Origin: Podospora bellae-mahoneyi
Lineage: Eukaryota > Ascomycota > Sordariomycetes > Sordariales > Podosporaceae
Assembly: GCF_035222275.1 (NCBI RefSeq)
Contig: NW_026946361.1
Coordinates: 1 to 64,000, forward strand
Length of the DNA: 64,000 nucleotides
Reading direction: 5' to 3'
Shown here: one piece after another, positions 47,783 through 59,159 of the stretch
Layout of the letters: every line of letters begins with the position of its first letter
Position numbering within the stretch: position 1 is the stretch's first letter
Made by a program: the position numbers and the translations under genes
The notes under the pieces: generated by a model
Databases searched by the model: none
The model's input: only the letters and a program-made list of their open reading frames with translations
What the model was told of the DNA's origin: nothing

Positions 47783-48418
47783 CTAGGTCGTCGTCGCCCT
47801 TGGCCTCAGCAGCCAACACCAATGCCATATATCAGGATCGCTCTCGAGCCTTTTTGGGCCAGTAGCCACCTTGGTCAGCACCGACACCTCAAACAGCTCC
47901 TGCACCCTCTTGCTGTCCATCTCAAACCTCGAGTCCGAAAAGCTGAGCGATATCCACACGCCCTCCTCCTTGTCCAGCACATCGTGTATGGCCTCTGCCA
48001 TCTTGATGACATTCTCATCCCCGCCGCAAGAAACAGCATCGACGGTGCTTTTGTCGATGACCATCCTCACTTTTCCTCTTTGCCCCAGGTCCAGTTCCAA
48101 CGGCAACGTGACATCCTGCGCCTGATACCCCATCTCGACATTGCCAAACTCGTTGCTCTCCATCGCCTTCCCCCGTTCAAGAGCTAGAGGCTCGTAGTCC
48201 ATGTTTATGACTTGTAGCTGTGGAAAGTGACGTCGAAAGTACACATGCAGGTCGCTTGTTCCCGAGCCGAGGTGGAGCACTGTTGAGCCTGTTGAAAGCG
48301 GCGTAAGAAGAGGCTCGAGGATGAAGAAAAAGGCGCCAGACGACGTGAGCCATTCAAAGGACTCTTCCTTGGCGAAGCGTTTGCGCCAATATTCAACTTT
48401 TTCAAAGTCGGCCGGCAT
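47783..48418 (-). CDS. SAM-dependent methyltransferase, eEF1A-KMT4/METTL13-like
   Basis: Single-exon gene for a 211-residue class I methyltransferase. The family start is visible at residues 10-25 (YWRKRFAKEESFEWL). SAM-binding motif I is VLHLGSGTSDL (47-57), the acidic end of strand 2 is INMDYE (71-76), and MVIDKSTVDAV (near 118-128) matches the VIDKGTLDAL hallmark of the eEF1A lysine methyltransferase group. The usual LGCGNS is varied to LGSGTS, which keeps the glycine loop. It probably methylates a lysine of translation elongation factor 1A in the cytosol, although the exact residue cannot be told. Length is normal for the short fungal forms. Confidence 0.85.
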   Translation of the reverse strand: MPADFEKVEYWRKRFAKEESFEWLTSSGAFFFILEPLLTPLSTGSTVLHLGSGTSDLHVYFRRHFPQLQVINMDYEPLALERGKAMESNEFGNVEMGYQAQDVTLPLELDLGQRGKVRMVIDKSTVDAVSCGGDENVIKMAEAIHDVLDKEEGVWISLSFSDSRFEMDSKRVQELFEVSVLTKVATGPKRLESDPDIWHWCWLLRPRATTT

Positions 48419-49082
48419 TTTCGTACTTTGTTGCGATAATAGGTTGTTTGATTACCCTGTTGTGTTGATGATGTTGATCAGAGAAAATAGGTAGGTCTGG
48501 TTGCCAGTTGAGGTGAGAGATCATGACGAATCATGGTTTCGATATCAGTGAGTCTTCGTAGACGGGCCTTCTTACTTTATCTTTTTGTGCTTGCAAAGTT
48601 TAACACCATCCGAGGTTATGCCGAATTGGTAAATGCTCCTAGCTATGAGGTTACTGTCCAGAGATAAGACTTTGACGATCCACCTGTTACCTAAGATGCC
48701 GCCACGAATCAAGAGGTTTTAGTCAAGCGAAGAAAGAATTACAACTCTCTAACAAGACAATGACAAATCACGCAGGGCATGCCAAACTAAAGCTCACAGA
48801 GAACCAAAGCCTAGACCGGCTTCCAAGATTTTGATACTCGTGCTGCTGAACAAGATTCCAATACAGCCAACGCTCAGCAATGCGATGCAGGCAATCCCCT
48901 CTAATGAAAATAAACCCCCAAACTCCAGAGCAGACCGCTGCCCATGTGTTTTCGACTAGTCCTCAACGCCATGTTCCCATCTGTTCCTACAAAGTCCCGA
49001 CCCGCCGTTCCCAATGATACCGCTGATTTGGATGTCCGCCGTCCGTATAACCCTAACGCCAAACAAACCCTCCGACCCAAAT
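48419..49082. other. Intergenic, no gene recognised
   Basis: About 660 bp between the methyltransferase start and the 3' end of the next minus-strand gene. Only short frames; no RNA gene or repeat seen. Confidence 0.5.
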
Positions 49083-50219
49083 TCACTGCCCTAGCCCTTC
49101 CCGGTACGTCTCCCAATCTACGATGCTGATGACATCTGAAATCTTCCCATGTTCCAGCCAGTAGAATACATGTTCTGACCATTCGACCTCGTCACCGGTG
49201 GGCGATGCGCCCATCCAGCTCTTGACCGGGGTCCCGACAAACTCCAGCCTCGCTGCAATCATCTGCCTCCCTTCGTCCACGGCGCAAGTGTGCACCTGGA
49301 ACTTGAGATCGGGGACGTGGTCCATGGCGTCTCGCATGAGATTGATGTACTTGTCTACCGACAGGTGCACTCCATTGTGCGTCACTCCCCCAGTCTTGCA
49401 AAACGGCCTGACCTCCTGATGCATGTGCTCGACCCCGGAGTTGATGGCGTCGATGTAATCCTCATAGAACGTCTTGAGGTCGATCGAGACAGGTGGAGGT
49501 GGTGGTCGCAGCCCGGGTACTGGTAACACTCTTCTGGGCTTGGCAGCAGCCAGCTTGCGTCTTGATATCCTTGGTGGCTCTTCCCTCATATCGTAGATAC
49601 TGCTGATCTTTCCCTTGTCGAAGCTAACCACCATGTGTCTGGCATACTCGGTCCTTTCGGGGGAGCGCATGCTACCCGCTCTGCCCCTCTCGGGAGTCAG
49701 ATTCCGGACACATATCCTGGCCGCGACAGGATCAGGTCTGAACAGCTTGAGCTTGCCAGCTGGCGGGTTTGGGTGAAAATCCCCGCCGACTATGGCGGCG
49801 ATGTGCAGCTTGCTGGTCGAGCCTTGGCCAAACTCCTCTTTGAAAATGTGAACAAGGTCGTGCAGAGAAATTGACTCTCCATTGTAGGAGAGCTTCTGGT
49901 TGGCGATGTTGGGCAAAAACTCCCACTGGCGCCTGTTGATACGGTCCACAAACAGGCGGAATCGATATTGATTTGTTAATGGTGGAGGTGGCCTCACGCC
50001 GAAGCGCTCGTATCGGGCCTTGACGTCCTCCATGGATTCCCGCTTGCGCCTTTTGGAGCTGTGTGAGCTGTCTGAATCTGGCGTCCCTGGCGATGGTCTT
50101 TTTCTTGATGACGACTGTGATGGCGGTGATGGAGTTGGTGATGATGATGACGCTGTGGCAGCCAAGGGCGGCGACATGGTGGGCCGCGATATCCGCAACT
50201 CTCGCCGGCTGTGCGACAT
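49083..50219 (-). CDS. NTF2/SnoaL-like fold protein with two domains
   Basis: Protein of 378 residues if translation starts at MSHSRREL (50219). The frame is open upstream to 50402, but those 61 codons are Gln/His-rich and look untranslated. Residues 1-70 are a Ser/Pro-rich tail with a basic RKRPSPG...SKRRKR stretch that could direct it to the nucleus. The middle part (NQYRFRLFVDRINRRQWEFLPNIANQKL) and the C-terminal part (FYEDYIDAINSGVEHM...VEWSEHVFYWLEHGKISDVISIVDWE) each resemble a cone-shaped SnoaL/NTF2 domain. The final strand pattern is typical of SnoaL-like cyclases. Catalytic function is uncertain; many fungal relatives have no known activity. Confidence 0.75.
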   Translation of the reverse strand: MSHSRRELRISRPTMSPPLAATASSSSPTPSPPSQSSSRKRPSPGTPDSDSSHSSKRRKRESMEDVKARYERFGVRPPPPLTNQYRFRLFVDRINRRQWEFLPNIANQKLSYNGESISLHDLVHIFKEEFGQGSTSKLHIAAIVGGDFHPNPPAGKLKLFRPDPVAARICVRNLTPERGRAGSMRSPERTEYARHMVVSFDKGKISSIYDMREEPPRISRRKLAAAKPRRVLPVPGLRPPPPPVSIDLKTFYEDYIDAINSGVEHMHQEVRPFCKTGGVTHNGVHLSVDKYINLMRDAMDHVPDLKFQVHTCAVDEGRQMIAARLEFVGTPVKSWMGASPTGDEVEWSEHVFYWLEHGKISDVISIVDWETYREGLGQ

Positions 50220-50938
50220 GTTGACTTTTGAGGCCGACCACTGAACAGAGGATGGTTGGTTTGGTCCAAAAGCGGCAACACTTTGATGACAGGGATGGTG
50301 CGCGGTGTGGTGATTGATGGATTTGGCTTGTGGTTGCTGCTGTTCGATGCTGTGGTGAGTGAGTGGAATCAAGGTCGCGCGATTGCGCGCCCTCACGTGC
50401 AAAATTAATCGAGGCGTAGGCTCAGAGCCGCAGGCGCGTCACAGGCCACCAACAGAACCTGGCCCGTGCACCGTGCCTGGAAAAGTGGGACGGCTTCCGC
50501 TCGACATCAGGACGCGTCGCGGTCTTTGAGCTCAGCTCCCCTACTAACAAAACACGCAAAGCTGGCCAGTAGTGGTCAATAAAATGACACCAGTCTGGAA
50601 GCCTTTTTGGAACCATTTTTTCAGCGCCACGGAGTCAAATCTCAGACAACCACATCGCCAGCAAGTTCGGCATGAAGGATTGTTATGCGAAGAGTTGAAT
50701 GAGCTCACAGAGCAGGTGTAAATTTTAAAAATGATGATCTGTAGTCCAGCTCTCCAAATCATCCACAAGACCCATGGCAGAGAAGCGAGAGTCTCATCTG
50801 TGCTGCGGGCTCTGGTCAGTTTTCGAGTCATCGTGGAGCTTGATGCAGCTGCAGCAACACGACCCGAAGGCATTTCCAAAGAGCTTGGAATTGACAAACC
50901 AATCATCCTCTATGAGCGTAGATACTACGGCTGTTAGA
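50220..50938. other. Intergenic between the SnoaL-like gene and an FMO pseudogene
   Basis: About 720 bp. The left part is the probable leader and promoter of the SnoaL-like gene. No further gene, RNA or repeat is recognised. Confidence 0.5.
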
Positions 50939-52592
50939 TCACAATCTAGACCTAAGTGGTTCTTGTTTCACCTCCTCCTCTGCCCTTTCCCTCTCCTTCT
51001 CAAACCCCCTGAGTTTGTGAGCCACCATGCCCTTCCAAACTGTCAGCCACTCATCGCAAAATGCGGGCAGCACTCGGCCTGTTGTTCCCTCCTTGGGATC
51101 GCCCGCAATTTTTCTCAGAAAACTCGAAAAAGTCTTTGTAATCCGGAGCAATGCTGTAATAGTCTTTGCCCCCTTTCTTGGCAGCCGCTCTCTTTGCTTC
51201 CCAGCGTTGTTGGTCAGCAAATGGTGGTAACGGCTGAGCACGACCAGCCAAGTGACGAACCACGGCAACGGCTTGCCACTCATATACCTTGAATGTAAAC
51301 CCTCCTCCAAGCTGGCTTTCAGTTAGTTACCACAGCGTAGGTAGAACAAAAGATTGACAGCATACCATGCCAACAAATGTGAGTGTTGGGTCGAGAATAT
51401 CAAACGTATGCTGATAAACGCCCGGAAGTCTCCTGTTTGCTTTCTTCACTCTCTCCTGAACGACTGGTAGAAACGGAAAGCTGAACGTGTAGCCGGTAGC
51501 AAAGATGATATGGTCCACATCCTTGACTTTAGATCCGTCCGTGAAAAAGACTGTCCCTGTCGTCAGACACAGACTTGATATCTGCTTCTTGATCACAATG
51601 TGAGGGTGTATGAATGGCGTCCAGCCAAACGATGGGATCGGATCTCCCCTGATGGAAGAAATGAGGGGCTTTTGGGCAAAAGGAAGGATTTCATGCACGA
51701 GTTCATGAGCGGAAACTGACCCACTCACAACAATCACTTTCTATGTCTTGTTAGCATCAAGCAATCAAAAAACAACTTACTTTTCCCTTGTACTTTTCCC
51801 TTGTACTTTTCCCTTGTACTTTTCCCCGCTCCTAAAATGTTTGCTATGCTGGATTCTCCCCGGCCAACGTTTGTCAAATTCAATCAATCGTTCCGTCTCT
51901 GGAGTCCAAGGGACATTATAATGTCCACTTGCCACGACCAACCCGTCAAACCTTTCCTGCTACCAATAGTCCTTGTCTCCTTGCCCGTCTTTCCGAAGAG
52001 TCAGCACCCACTCCCCGTTGACCTTCTCCGCCCTCTCCACCGTAGTATGCAAGCTCAAGTGCTTGTCACTCCCTCCCCGGGTGAAGATATCTTCTATCCA
52101 CGTTCGAATCACCTCACGATGCCGGAAGGGGGCGTCCAAACCGTATCTCTGCACACTTCTACCGCTGAGCGTCCAAGGCAGCGGCTCTTGCGTATAGCCC
52201 ATTATGTCTGGGTGGATGTTACTGTGCAGGTGCTCATGCTGGGCTGAGTCGCTAAACCTCAGCTGGTGTGAGTTTACTTGCTCGCTCTTTGGCGTTTCGG
52301 TGGGGAATTGCTCCAGCACAGGCACGGCAACATCTACCTTTCCGCCAACAACAACGGAAGAGAGGGGATGGCGGCCGGGAGATGAGGTGTGTAGACCCTG
52401 TGCTCTATTGTCAATACACCTAGATTAAAATCTGTCCGAGATGACATACCATGTACCCCCAATTATGGGTCTCCTATCAAACACTCTGACCACATCAAAA
52501 GCCTGTTCTTTGGCAAGAGCATCTGTAGCAATAATACTAGCTGGGTCAACACCAATCACAGCTACTCTGCGGACTTGAGGGACTGTGGCCAT
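50939..52592 (-). pseudogene. Flavin-containing monooxygenase (FMO) pseudogene
   Basis: Remnant of a class B flavin monooxygenase, read leftward from ATG at 52592. Well-preserved blocks remain: IIATDALAKEQAFDVVRVFDRR, FRHREVIRTWIEDIF, FDGLVVASGHYNVPWTP, KVKDVDHIIFATGYTFSFPFLP and GGGFTFKVYEWQAVAVVRHLAGRA. At least four defects are visible. The FAD loop reads GVDPAS instead of GAGPSG. A TAG follows DKDYW (near 51960). A 13-bp unit is present in three copies near 51779-51820, putting the exon out of frame with the next. An extra T near 51130 shifts the tail. Introns with normal ends remain (for example the ones ending near 51737 and 51310). No active enzyme is expected. A spurious prediction could join the pieces, so any gene model here should be distrusted. 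Confidence 0.8.
51779..51820. repeat. 13-bp tandem triplication inside an FMO exon
   Basis: Three adjacent copies of a 13-bp unit (ttttcccttgtac on the plus strand). One copy would leave the exon in frame with the next across the intron beginning at GTAAGT. Two extra copies add 26 bases and break the frame. This looks like replication slippage after selection on the gene had relaxed. Confidence 0.85.
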
Positions 52593-53078
52593 GATTTTAC
52601 AAACACAACAAACTAAGACGAGATGCAAACTCGAGATTAACAGCCTGAGAATGCTCAAGTCCTCACCGTTTATATGCCCCGCATGATGGCGCCTTGCTGG
52701 CTCGATATCACGCAAACACATCTTGCAGATGCTCCCATCTCAACAGTTACACCATCACAAGCTGCAGTGACGAAAATCTTGGATCCGTTATCCCCGTGTA
52801 TCCTGTAAGAAAGATGTATTGACCCAGTAGTGAAATATGCCTGCCAGCGTGTGCTCGTGTGTGTATATATAAATCCCATGCTCTTGTAAATGTTGCCTTG
52901 AAATAAATGTCTTGCCCATCTTCCTTGCCTGCCCATGGTTCGATCTGATCCTGAAATAGCCCAAAACTCCAGAAACTCCGTCGCTTAGTATTCTTTTCAG
53001 CCTATTCGTGACCCTGACACCGTAAAAAAGCAAAAAAAGTACGTGATCCTGTTGGTGGTACATGATTAACCTCCTCAC
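52593..53078. other. Intergenic, no gene recognised
   Basis: About 490 bp between the start of the FMO pseudogene and the stop of the Zn2Cys6 regulator gene. A TA-rich box (tatatataaat near 52862) is present. No gene seen. Confidence 0.5.
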
Positions 53079-56000
53079 TCAAGCGCCGCCTCCTCCACCG
53101 CCTCCCGGCACACCGGTGCCGTCGTGGAATAATAACAGTGGCCATTGCGCACCGGAATGGGCGTTGGCAACGTTTCCAACACCCATGGCGTCGGCCTGCG
53201 TTGGTACACCCTCGACAATGTGGCCCAGCTGGACGTCACCTGGCCTGCCTGACCCTAGAGTAAGCAACGCACTCGCGCTGAAGCGCTCCTGGCTGTTGTT
53301 CCCGGCGGCACCCGCGATAGCGGCAGTCCAGTCTTGCCATGTGTTTGCCGCGTTGTGCGCCATCATTTGTGCAGCAGCCGATGCTTGGGCTTGGGGACGC
53401 CAGTCGTCTGTTGACTGTCCGGCAACATGTTGTGTTGCCTGTGATGCAAATGCAATCAGTGGGTTGGTTGGCTCGACAGGCGTAGAACCGTTGGGGGAGA
53501 CGCTTGCCGCTGTTGCTGCCGACGCAGCCGCATAGAGGTACGACGCGCCATCCGCTGAGTCGAACGTTGCAGCACCGCCGTTTTGCTGTACAGCACCTTG
53601 GTCCGCGTACGTCAGGGCCGGATACGGCGTGGTGGAGCTGGGTACGGGACCCGAATCGTAGTAGCCGTTTCCGTTGATGGGAGCGGGCTGTTGGTCTGGT
53701 TGTGTCCCTCCGCTGGCGACGGCCGATAAGCCATGGCTGGGGTCCTGTTGAGACTTCAAGCTGTGTGGCTGAATGTCCTGCGAGGAGGCATCCTTACGGG
53801 CCATGTCCTGCTCGATCCAGCCCAGTGTGCGTTCGATGATGACCCCAACTTCGGTAGCCAGACGGTTCCCTGTACCTATGTTCGTGTTAGCCAACGTCGA
53901 CCAACAAAAACAGACAAAAGCTTACCAAGCAAACGCCCAATCTCCCCAATGATGGCCAGCCATGTGGCCATGTCCTCACGGGTACTGGCAACCTCCAAGA
54001 CCGTCGTCTCAAACCGCCGCTCCCACTGCGCAACAAGCTGCGTGAAGATGGCGGCCACGTACACGGCCAGCTGATACCACGTCGTATCGAGCGACTTTAG
54101 CGTGTGCAACGTCGACACCACCTTGAGCAACTTCTTTACGGTCTCTTCGCATATCCTGGTATTTTCCGCACAAAACTTGGGATCGTCCGTCATACAGACC
54201 GAAGGATGTCTCAGACACAAGGTAAACTCGAGACAAAACGCCTGTGTATAAAGCGCAAAAACCTTTGCTTCAGGTTTGGTCGTTTCTACGTTGAGCTCCT
54301 CGGGAAGATTGTCGAGCATGTTGCGCATTCCATCCTCCAATTCTCGGACCACGTCGACGTACGTGCTTGGGTCCCGCCGCGCACCATACAGTTTGGAAAA
54401 CATTTCGATCAGCAAAGGCGTCACTTTGAATCCCATCAGACCAACTTGGTAGTTGCAATGTCCAACTTTGGACTCGTCCAGCACCCCCTCTTCTCCCAGA
54501 AACTCATCCGGAATCGCAATGGGGAATTCCACGTCGAACTCTTGGATAGACAGGGGCATCGGCCGGCCGAGTCGACCGTTGATGGTGCTATACAAGGCCA
54601 GAATGGCCCACCACACGCGTTTCCGCGTTTCATTTTCCAACGTTGTGCCACCGCCGGGAATCTTGATCGCACGATGCAGATTCAGCTCGATTGCCTTCAT
54701 AAAGGCAAAACTGGCCAGCGTCAGAGCACAGCCGGGCTTGGGGAAGTTTCGAGTGTGCGACATCATCATGGCGAGAGCTTGGACAGCCGTGACAGACTGG
54801 GTTGTGGCGAGATCATAGAACTTGCTGAGGCACCAGTGGTAGTGCTTGTTGGACAGGTCGTTGAGTTGAACGTACTGCTCCGGCTTTTCTCTGTTTCGAA
54901 CACCATACTGGAAATAGATGGTAGCAAACACCATGTGGGTAATGACCAGTTCCGGGACTGAAGGTTTGAAGTTCGGTTCATCGTAAATGCGCCTTAACTG
55001 GTGTCCCGGCATAATTAGTCCAACTCTCGCTTTATACAGGGGAGACGACCTACCAGCTGGAGAAAGGAAGGCTTGTGCAAGATGGGAAGAAACGGTGACA
55101 GAGTCAGAAAGTACCACTCGGCATAGGTGAAGGCGTCATGTCGAGAAGGCAATTCAACGTTGGGCGGGGCGGGATGGATGTTGAGCGAGGTCTGGAAGAA
55201 GGCCTGGACAGATTTATTGTACAGGGGCGTGCCAAAAGTCGTGCCCGCCGGCGGTTCGTCCATGTCTGGTCCGTCAAACGAGGCGGTAATATCGAGAGTG
55301 GTGCCCAGGATGGACAATGTAGTTCCCTTGATGGAGCTCAGCGGCTCCTTGTCCGAAGACACGCCGAGATGGTTATTGGCAGGCCTCGCTTCGATCAGGG
55401 GATATCGCGTGCTCGAGCTACGCTCCGATGGCGGTTTTTGCCGGCCTCCCTTCACCCACACCAAGCCGACCTGAGACCAAGAGTCCTTGAGAGGGTTGCC
55501 CACGGCGTCAAAAACCATACCTTCAGGGTAGGTGTTGTTGTACCCAGGGAACTGCCACGGCCTGACCTCGACGCCATTGTTCTCCAGCAGTTTTTCCAGC
55601 GACCGTATGTGAGCCAGCATGGCACCCTTTTCACGCTCTAACTGTTGCAAGTATCCTCGACGCTCGGTGCGCCCCGTGACTCGGTCGGTGACATAGCATT
55701 CGAGATTCTGGTTGGTACAATGGGAGCATCCTTCGGGGAGCGCATCGCAGCGAATCTTTCTAACCTAACAGCCGATTAGTTGGGTCAAACACACCAGAGA
55801 AGAAAAGAGCATACCTTGCACCTGTCGCAAGCTTGGCCTGTCCGGGTGTACGATTGCAGCTTGGACTTGACAACGCTGGAGAAGTCCTCGGGACCGCGTT
55901 CGAGACGCGGCAGCTTCACCTTGGTGGAAGCGCCGTCGCCTTGATCAGAACCGGTGGAGTCACTGGCCCGCTTCAAGGTGTTTGGGCGGCCTGGAGGCAT
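53079..56000 (-). CDS. Zn(II)2Cys6 transcription factor with fungal-specific TF domain
   Basis: Nuclear DNA-binding regulator of 921 residues. Exons are 56000-55815, 55764-55054, 54997-53926 and 53875-53079; introns of 50, 56 and 50 bp all keep frame. The zinc cluster is complete and spans the first intron: C58, C61, C68, C75, C78 and C85 (CDRCKVRKIRC ... CSHC ... C). A short coiled coil follows (YLQQLEREKGAMLAHIRSL), for dimer formation. The fungal-specific domain lies in exon 3, including MMMSHTRNFPKPGCALTLA and RKRVWWAILALYSTINGRLGRPMPL. The C-terminal 260 residues are Ala/Gln/Gly-rich and end in a Gly run, probably an activation region. Target genes are unknown. The xylanase is 24 kb away, and nothing links the two. 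Confidence 0.92.
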
Positions 56001-56838
56001 GGTGATTGGATCTGTATTGCGCCGCTATTTTGGCGACAGACACTCTGAGGTGTCCTGATTTGCGAGGCTGCCCTGGTGGTTTTCTGTGCCGCGCCACCTC
56101 AGCGACGGGCGGCGATGGGATGGATGCGGCGACCCGACGCCTTCTGGTTCCTATGTCGTCCTGGGTCGTATGCGCCTCCGAGTTGGGGAGAGATGGAGAG
56201 TGTGTTACAGGTCGATGGTGGAATGGCTGGTGTCCCAGCGGGTTTTGCCGGTGTCAATTGGAAGCTGGGAAGGAGAATGCCGGCGCTGGCGATGGCATGA
56301 CCCTGTCTGAACGTCGCGTCCAGACCCCCGGGATTGGCAGCAGCTCCTGCCGCCAGGCGTTGTCAAGGAGGGCCATCACACTGCATCCGGCGAAAAGTGG
56401 GCCTTGGCAATATTACAAGCGTAACGGGAAGGTCCCTTGTCTCTGCTTCATCTCAGCGCGGGATGTCGATGATAATGACATGTAGATTTGCTCCTTGCGC
56501 ATGTTAAAGAAAGGAGATGTCATGAGTCCTAGGACAAGCTTTGAGATATGAAATCGGATTGACATTATCTACGGTAGTGCATGTGAGGCGACATATTAGC
56601 GGTATCGAAAATACATGGAGTGGTACCGGCCCCACTTACATTTCTCGGTGACCAAAGCTTGGTGCCCCGCGCTCTGCCCCTCCAAAGTTTCCTGCACCTA
56701 CATTGACTTTGAGATTGACAGTCCGACAAAAGAACAACCACTAGCATCACCAAATCTATGAGCAAAAGACCAGCGTCCAGCGAGACCTCTGACCTCTCAA
56801 CCACCTCGAAACGTCGCAAACCCCCTTCCAACATCACC
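56001..56838. other. Divergent promoter between the Zn2Cys6 gene and CGI121
   Basis: About 840 bp shared upstream region of two genes pointing apart. No recognisable gene or repeat. An in-frame ATG for the plus-strand gene occurs at 56758 but is less likely to be the start. Confidence 0.55.
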
Positions 56839-57499
56839 ATGTCCCTCGAGCGCATCCCCCTCGAACATATTCCCCCAAACTACAGGGTATACGGAGCTCT
56901 GTTTCGCGACGTATCCAACGCTCCCTTTCTCCAAACTCAGCTGATTTCCCGCAACCCCGAATTCGAATACGCCTTTATCGATGCTTCTACCATTGTCTCG
57001 CGCGCCCATCTCCTCGCAGCTGTCTGGAACGCAGTCTATAGCTCGGTGGAAGGAAACTTGAGGACGCCAAATGTGCACTCCGAAGTGGTGGCTTCCCTGA
57101 ATATCAACAACAATGTGCGATCTGCTCAGAGTTATGCGTACCGGGGCTGCAGGCTAACGCCACAAACAGATTGCCGACGGGTACAGACGATGGGGTATAA
57201 CGTCTGACAAGACCAAAAACTTGGTCGTGGTCAAGATTCTCTCCTCGCCCGAACCGCTACCACAGGCCGAGCAAGAAAATGAAGCCGAGGAAGTCTTGTC
57301 ACATCTAACATCGCAGATAAAGGGACGACTGGTAAGATTAACAGACCAGGAGATCGCAGAAGTCACGGACTGGCAAAAAGTCAGGAAATACTACAAGCTG
57401 AATGGAGTTCCAGTCTTGGACCAGACAAAAGATGAGGTGGTAAAAAGGAAAAAGATGGAGAGCATGGCCATCATGGGCATGGCGCTGAGGGGACTGTAG
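56839..57499 (+). CDS. CGI121: EKC/KEOPS complex subunit Cgi121
   Basis: Small subunit of the KEOPS complex, which makes the t6A modification on tRNAs decoding ANN codons and also affects telomere upkeep. It binds the kinase subunit Bud32. Exons are 56839-57114 and 57170-57499 around a 55-bp intron, for 201 residues. The start at MSLERIPLEHIPPNYRVYG is chosen because it matches the family N-terminus and has good context (catcaccATG); an upstream in-frame ATG at 56758 would add 27 basic residues. Conserved stretches are ALFRDVSNAPFLQTQL, NPEFEYAFIDASTIVSRAHL, and after splicing NINNNIADGYRRWGIT with KNLVVVKI. Length and ending are normal. Confidence 0.92.
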
Positions 57500-57599
57500 G
57501 AAAAAGAGAAATGATACCCAGTCGTTTAGCAGTCATGATCATTATCTCGCTATCTCATCTCAGTCTAGGTCATGTTTGGGTTTTGGTTAAATCAAGAAT

Positions 57600-59159
57600 T
57601 CAGGCCAATCCAAACAACGACTTGAGCCTCCTCAAGACCTCGGCCCTCATGGCGTCTCTCGACCCAACTGTGCGCTGCACCGCATCTCTGTTCTCGTACG
57701 CTCGCCTCAGCAGATACTTCATGCACTCACCTGTTGAACCCCACACCAAGTACTTGTACGCCTTGGCCTTTTCCTGCTTCTCAGTCGCTTCTTGTTGGTT
57801 AAACGCAACGAGCTCACAACTGACCTCATCCGCCATCCCCTGCAGCTGCGCAAATGCTACATCGTTGGTCTTGCTCTCGTGCTGCAGTATTCTCTTTGCC
57901 CTGACCACGGAATCTCTGTTGTGGGTAGCCACTACCATGGACACGTCTGGAAACTGGCCCTCTCCCTTCAACGGCCCGACTTGCCAATCCCTTCTGAGCA
58001 ACGCCTCCGCAATACCGTCGTATGCCTTGTCTGTGTCCTCCTTGATGTCGTGTATCAGCTGCCTTGGGTCGCTCCCCAGGTACGCGCCTCTGACCAGTTT
58101 GACGCCCAGTACGAACCCCTTCTTCTTGGCTTCCTGTAGATGTTGACTCAACGTTTCGGGAGTCGACTTAAGATAAGCCTGATATGTCCCATACACCACC
58201 GGCTGGATTCTGTTGTACCTCTCCATAAACTCCACCGTCCACTTGTCAATTCCTCCCTGAACGGCGGCTTGCTCAGCGTCGAATAGCAACCTGACACCCC
58301 TTGACTGGGCCAATACACATATGCTCTCGATCGCCTTTTTCAGCTGTGGTGAGGGATCCGCCCCTTGCCGTAGACACTGCAATGCCAGCACGCCCGCCCC
58401 GGTAAACTTGAGCGCCACATAATCCCCCCTGTTGGCCAGTAGCACAGTCATGAGCGTCCCCTGAGCCCAGCTGTCAATCTCCTCCATGTCGACCTTGGTC
58501 TCTTCCGCAACATGCTTTGGCAAAGAACCCGTTCCCTCCTGTCCATGCGGGGTGACGACCTCTTTGGCATAGCCCAAAATCACCCCTTCAAACCCCACGT
58601 CTTTGAGGCCCTTGATCGTCCTGGCTACCTCGGCAGGCTGCTCGCCGGCGCAGAATTGGGCATAAAACGTCTTCTTCAGCAGAGCTCGCAACAGTGGGTT
58701 TGAGTCAGGGTTGAGAACGGGGTTGGTTGTATGGGCCAGCATGGACATGATGGCCAGTGAGGGAGGTAAGAGGAATGGCGACGAGGATATCGTGGCCGTC
58801 ATCCATGACCTGAACACGGTGACCAGAGGTAAGACTGAGAGAGGCGCCGGGTTTGGTGGCCCCATACCGGCGCCTTGTGGTTGGTGGTGATGTTGATGAT
58901 TGGGGAGCAGTGATGGCGATGGTACTCCTGATAGTGTCAGGTTGCTGGATGGTGACGATTGTGTAGAGGAGTAGTGTAGTGATCGAGTTGATGTGGATGA
59001 TGACTCTCTGGAAGGAATTAGTATGATGTTGTGGCGGCCGCACCGCACAAGGAAACCTGCTTGTCCGCTGGAGTTGATTGCAGCAATCGCCCGTCTCTTG
59101 GACGTGCTCCAGGGCAGAAGCATGCCAGGCAAAGGCCTGGGGAGCGATGCCATGGTCAC
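57600..59159 (-). CDS. put1: Mitochondrial proline dehydrogenase (proline oxidase)
   Basis: Flavoenzyme of the mitochondrial inner membrane that oxidises L-proline to pyrroline-5-carboxylate, the first step of proline use as nitrogen or carbon source. Intronless, 519 residues. Residues 1-50 are basic and Ser-rich with few acids, a likely import signal; a variable linker with a His/Gln patch follows to about 150. The TIM-barrel domain shows GVRLLFDAEQAAVQ, VYGTYQAYLKSTPETL, GVKLVRGAYL, MVVATHNRDSV and the substrate-binding helix YLLRRAYENRDAV near the C-terminus. ATG codons 1 and 3 are both possible starts. It is convergent with CGI121, whose stop lies 100 bp away. Confidence 0.94.
   Translation of the reverse strand: MTMASLPRPLPGMLLPWSTSKRRAIAAINSSGQAGFLVRCGRHNIILIPSRESSSTSTRSLHYSSTQSSPSSNLTLSGVPSPSLLPNHQHHHQPQGAGMGPPNPAPLSVLPLVTVFRSWMTATISSSPFLLPPSLAIMSMLAHTTNPVLNPDSNPLLRALLKKTFYAQFCAGEQPAEVARTIKGLKDVGFEGVILGYAKEVVTPHGQEGTGSLPKHVAEETKVDMEEIDSWAQGTLMTVLLANRGDYVALKFTGAGVLALQCLRQGADPSPQLKKAIESICVLAQSRGVRLLFDAEQAAVQGGIDKWTVEFMERYNRIQPVVYGTYQAYLKSTPETLSQHLQEAKKKGFVLGVKLVRGAYLGSDPRQLIHDIKEDTDKAYDGIAEALLRRDWQVGPLKGEGQFPDVSMVVATHNRDSVVRAKRILQHESKTNDVAFAQLQGMADEVSCELVAFNQQEATEKQEKAKAYKYLVWGSTGECMKYLLRRAYENRDAVQRTVGSRDAMRAEVLRRLKSLFGLA

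Noticed and set aside
53079-56000. Identification of the Zn2Cys6 protein as XlnR, regulator of the xylanase gene
   Set aside because: The zinc cluster and linker do not match what I know of XlnR/XYR1, and distance alone is no evidence. It is left unnamed.
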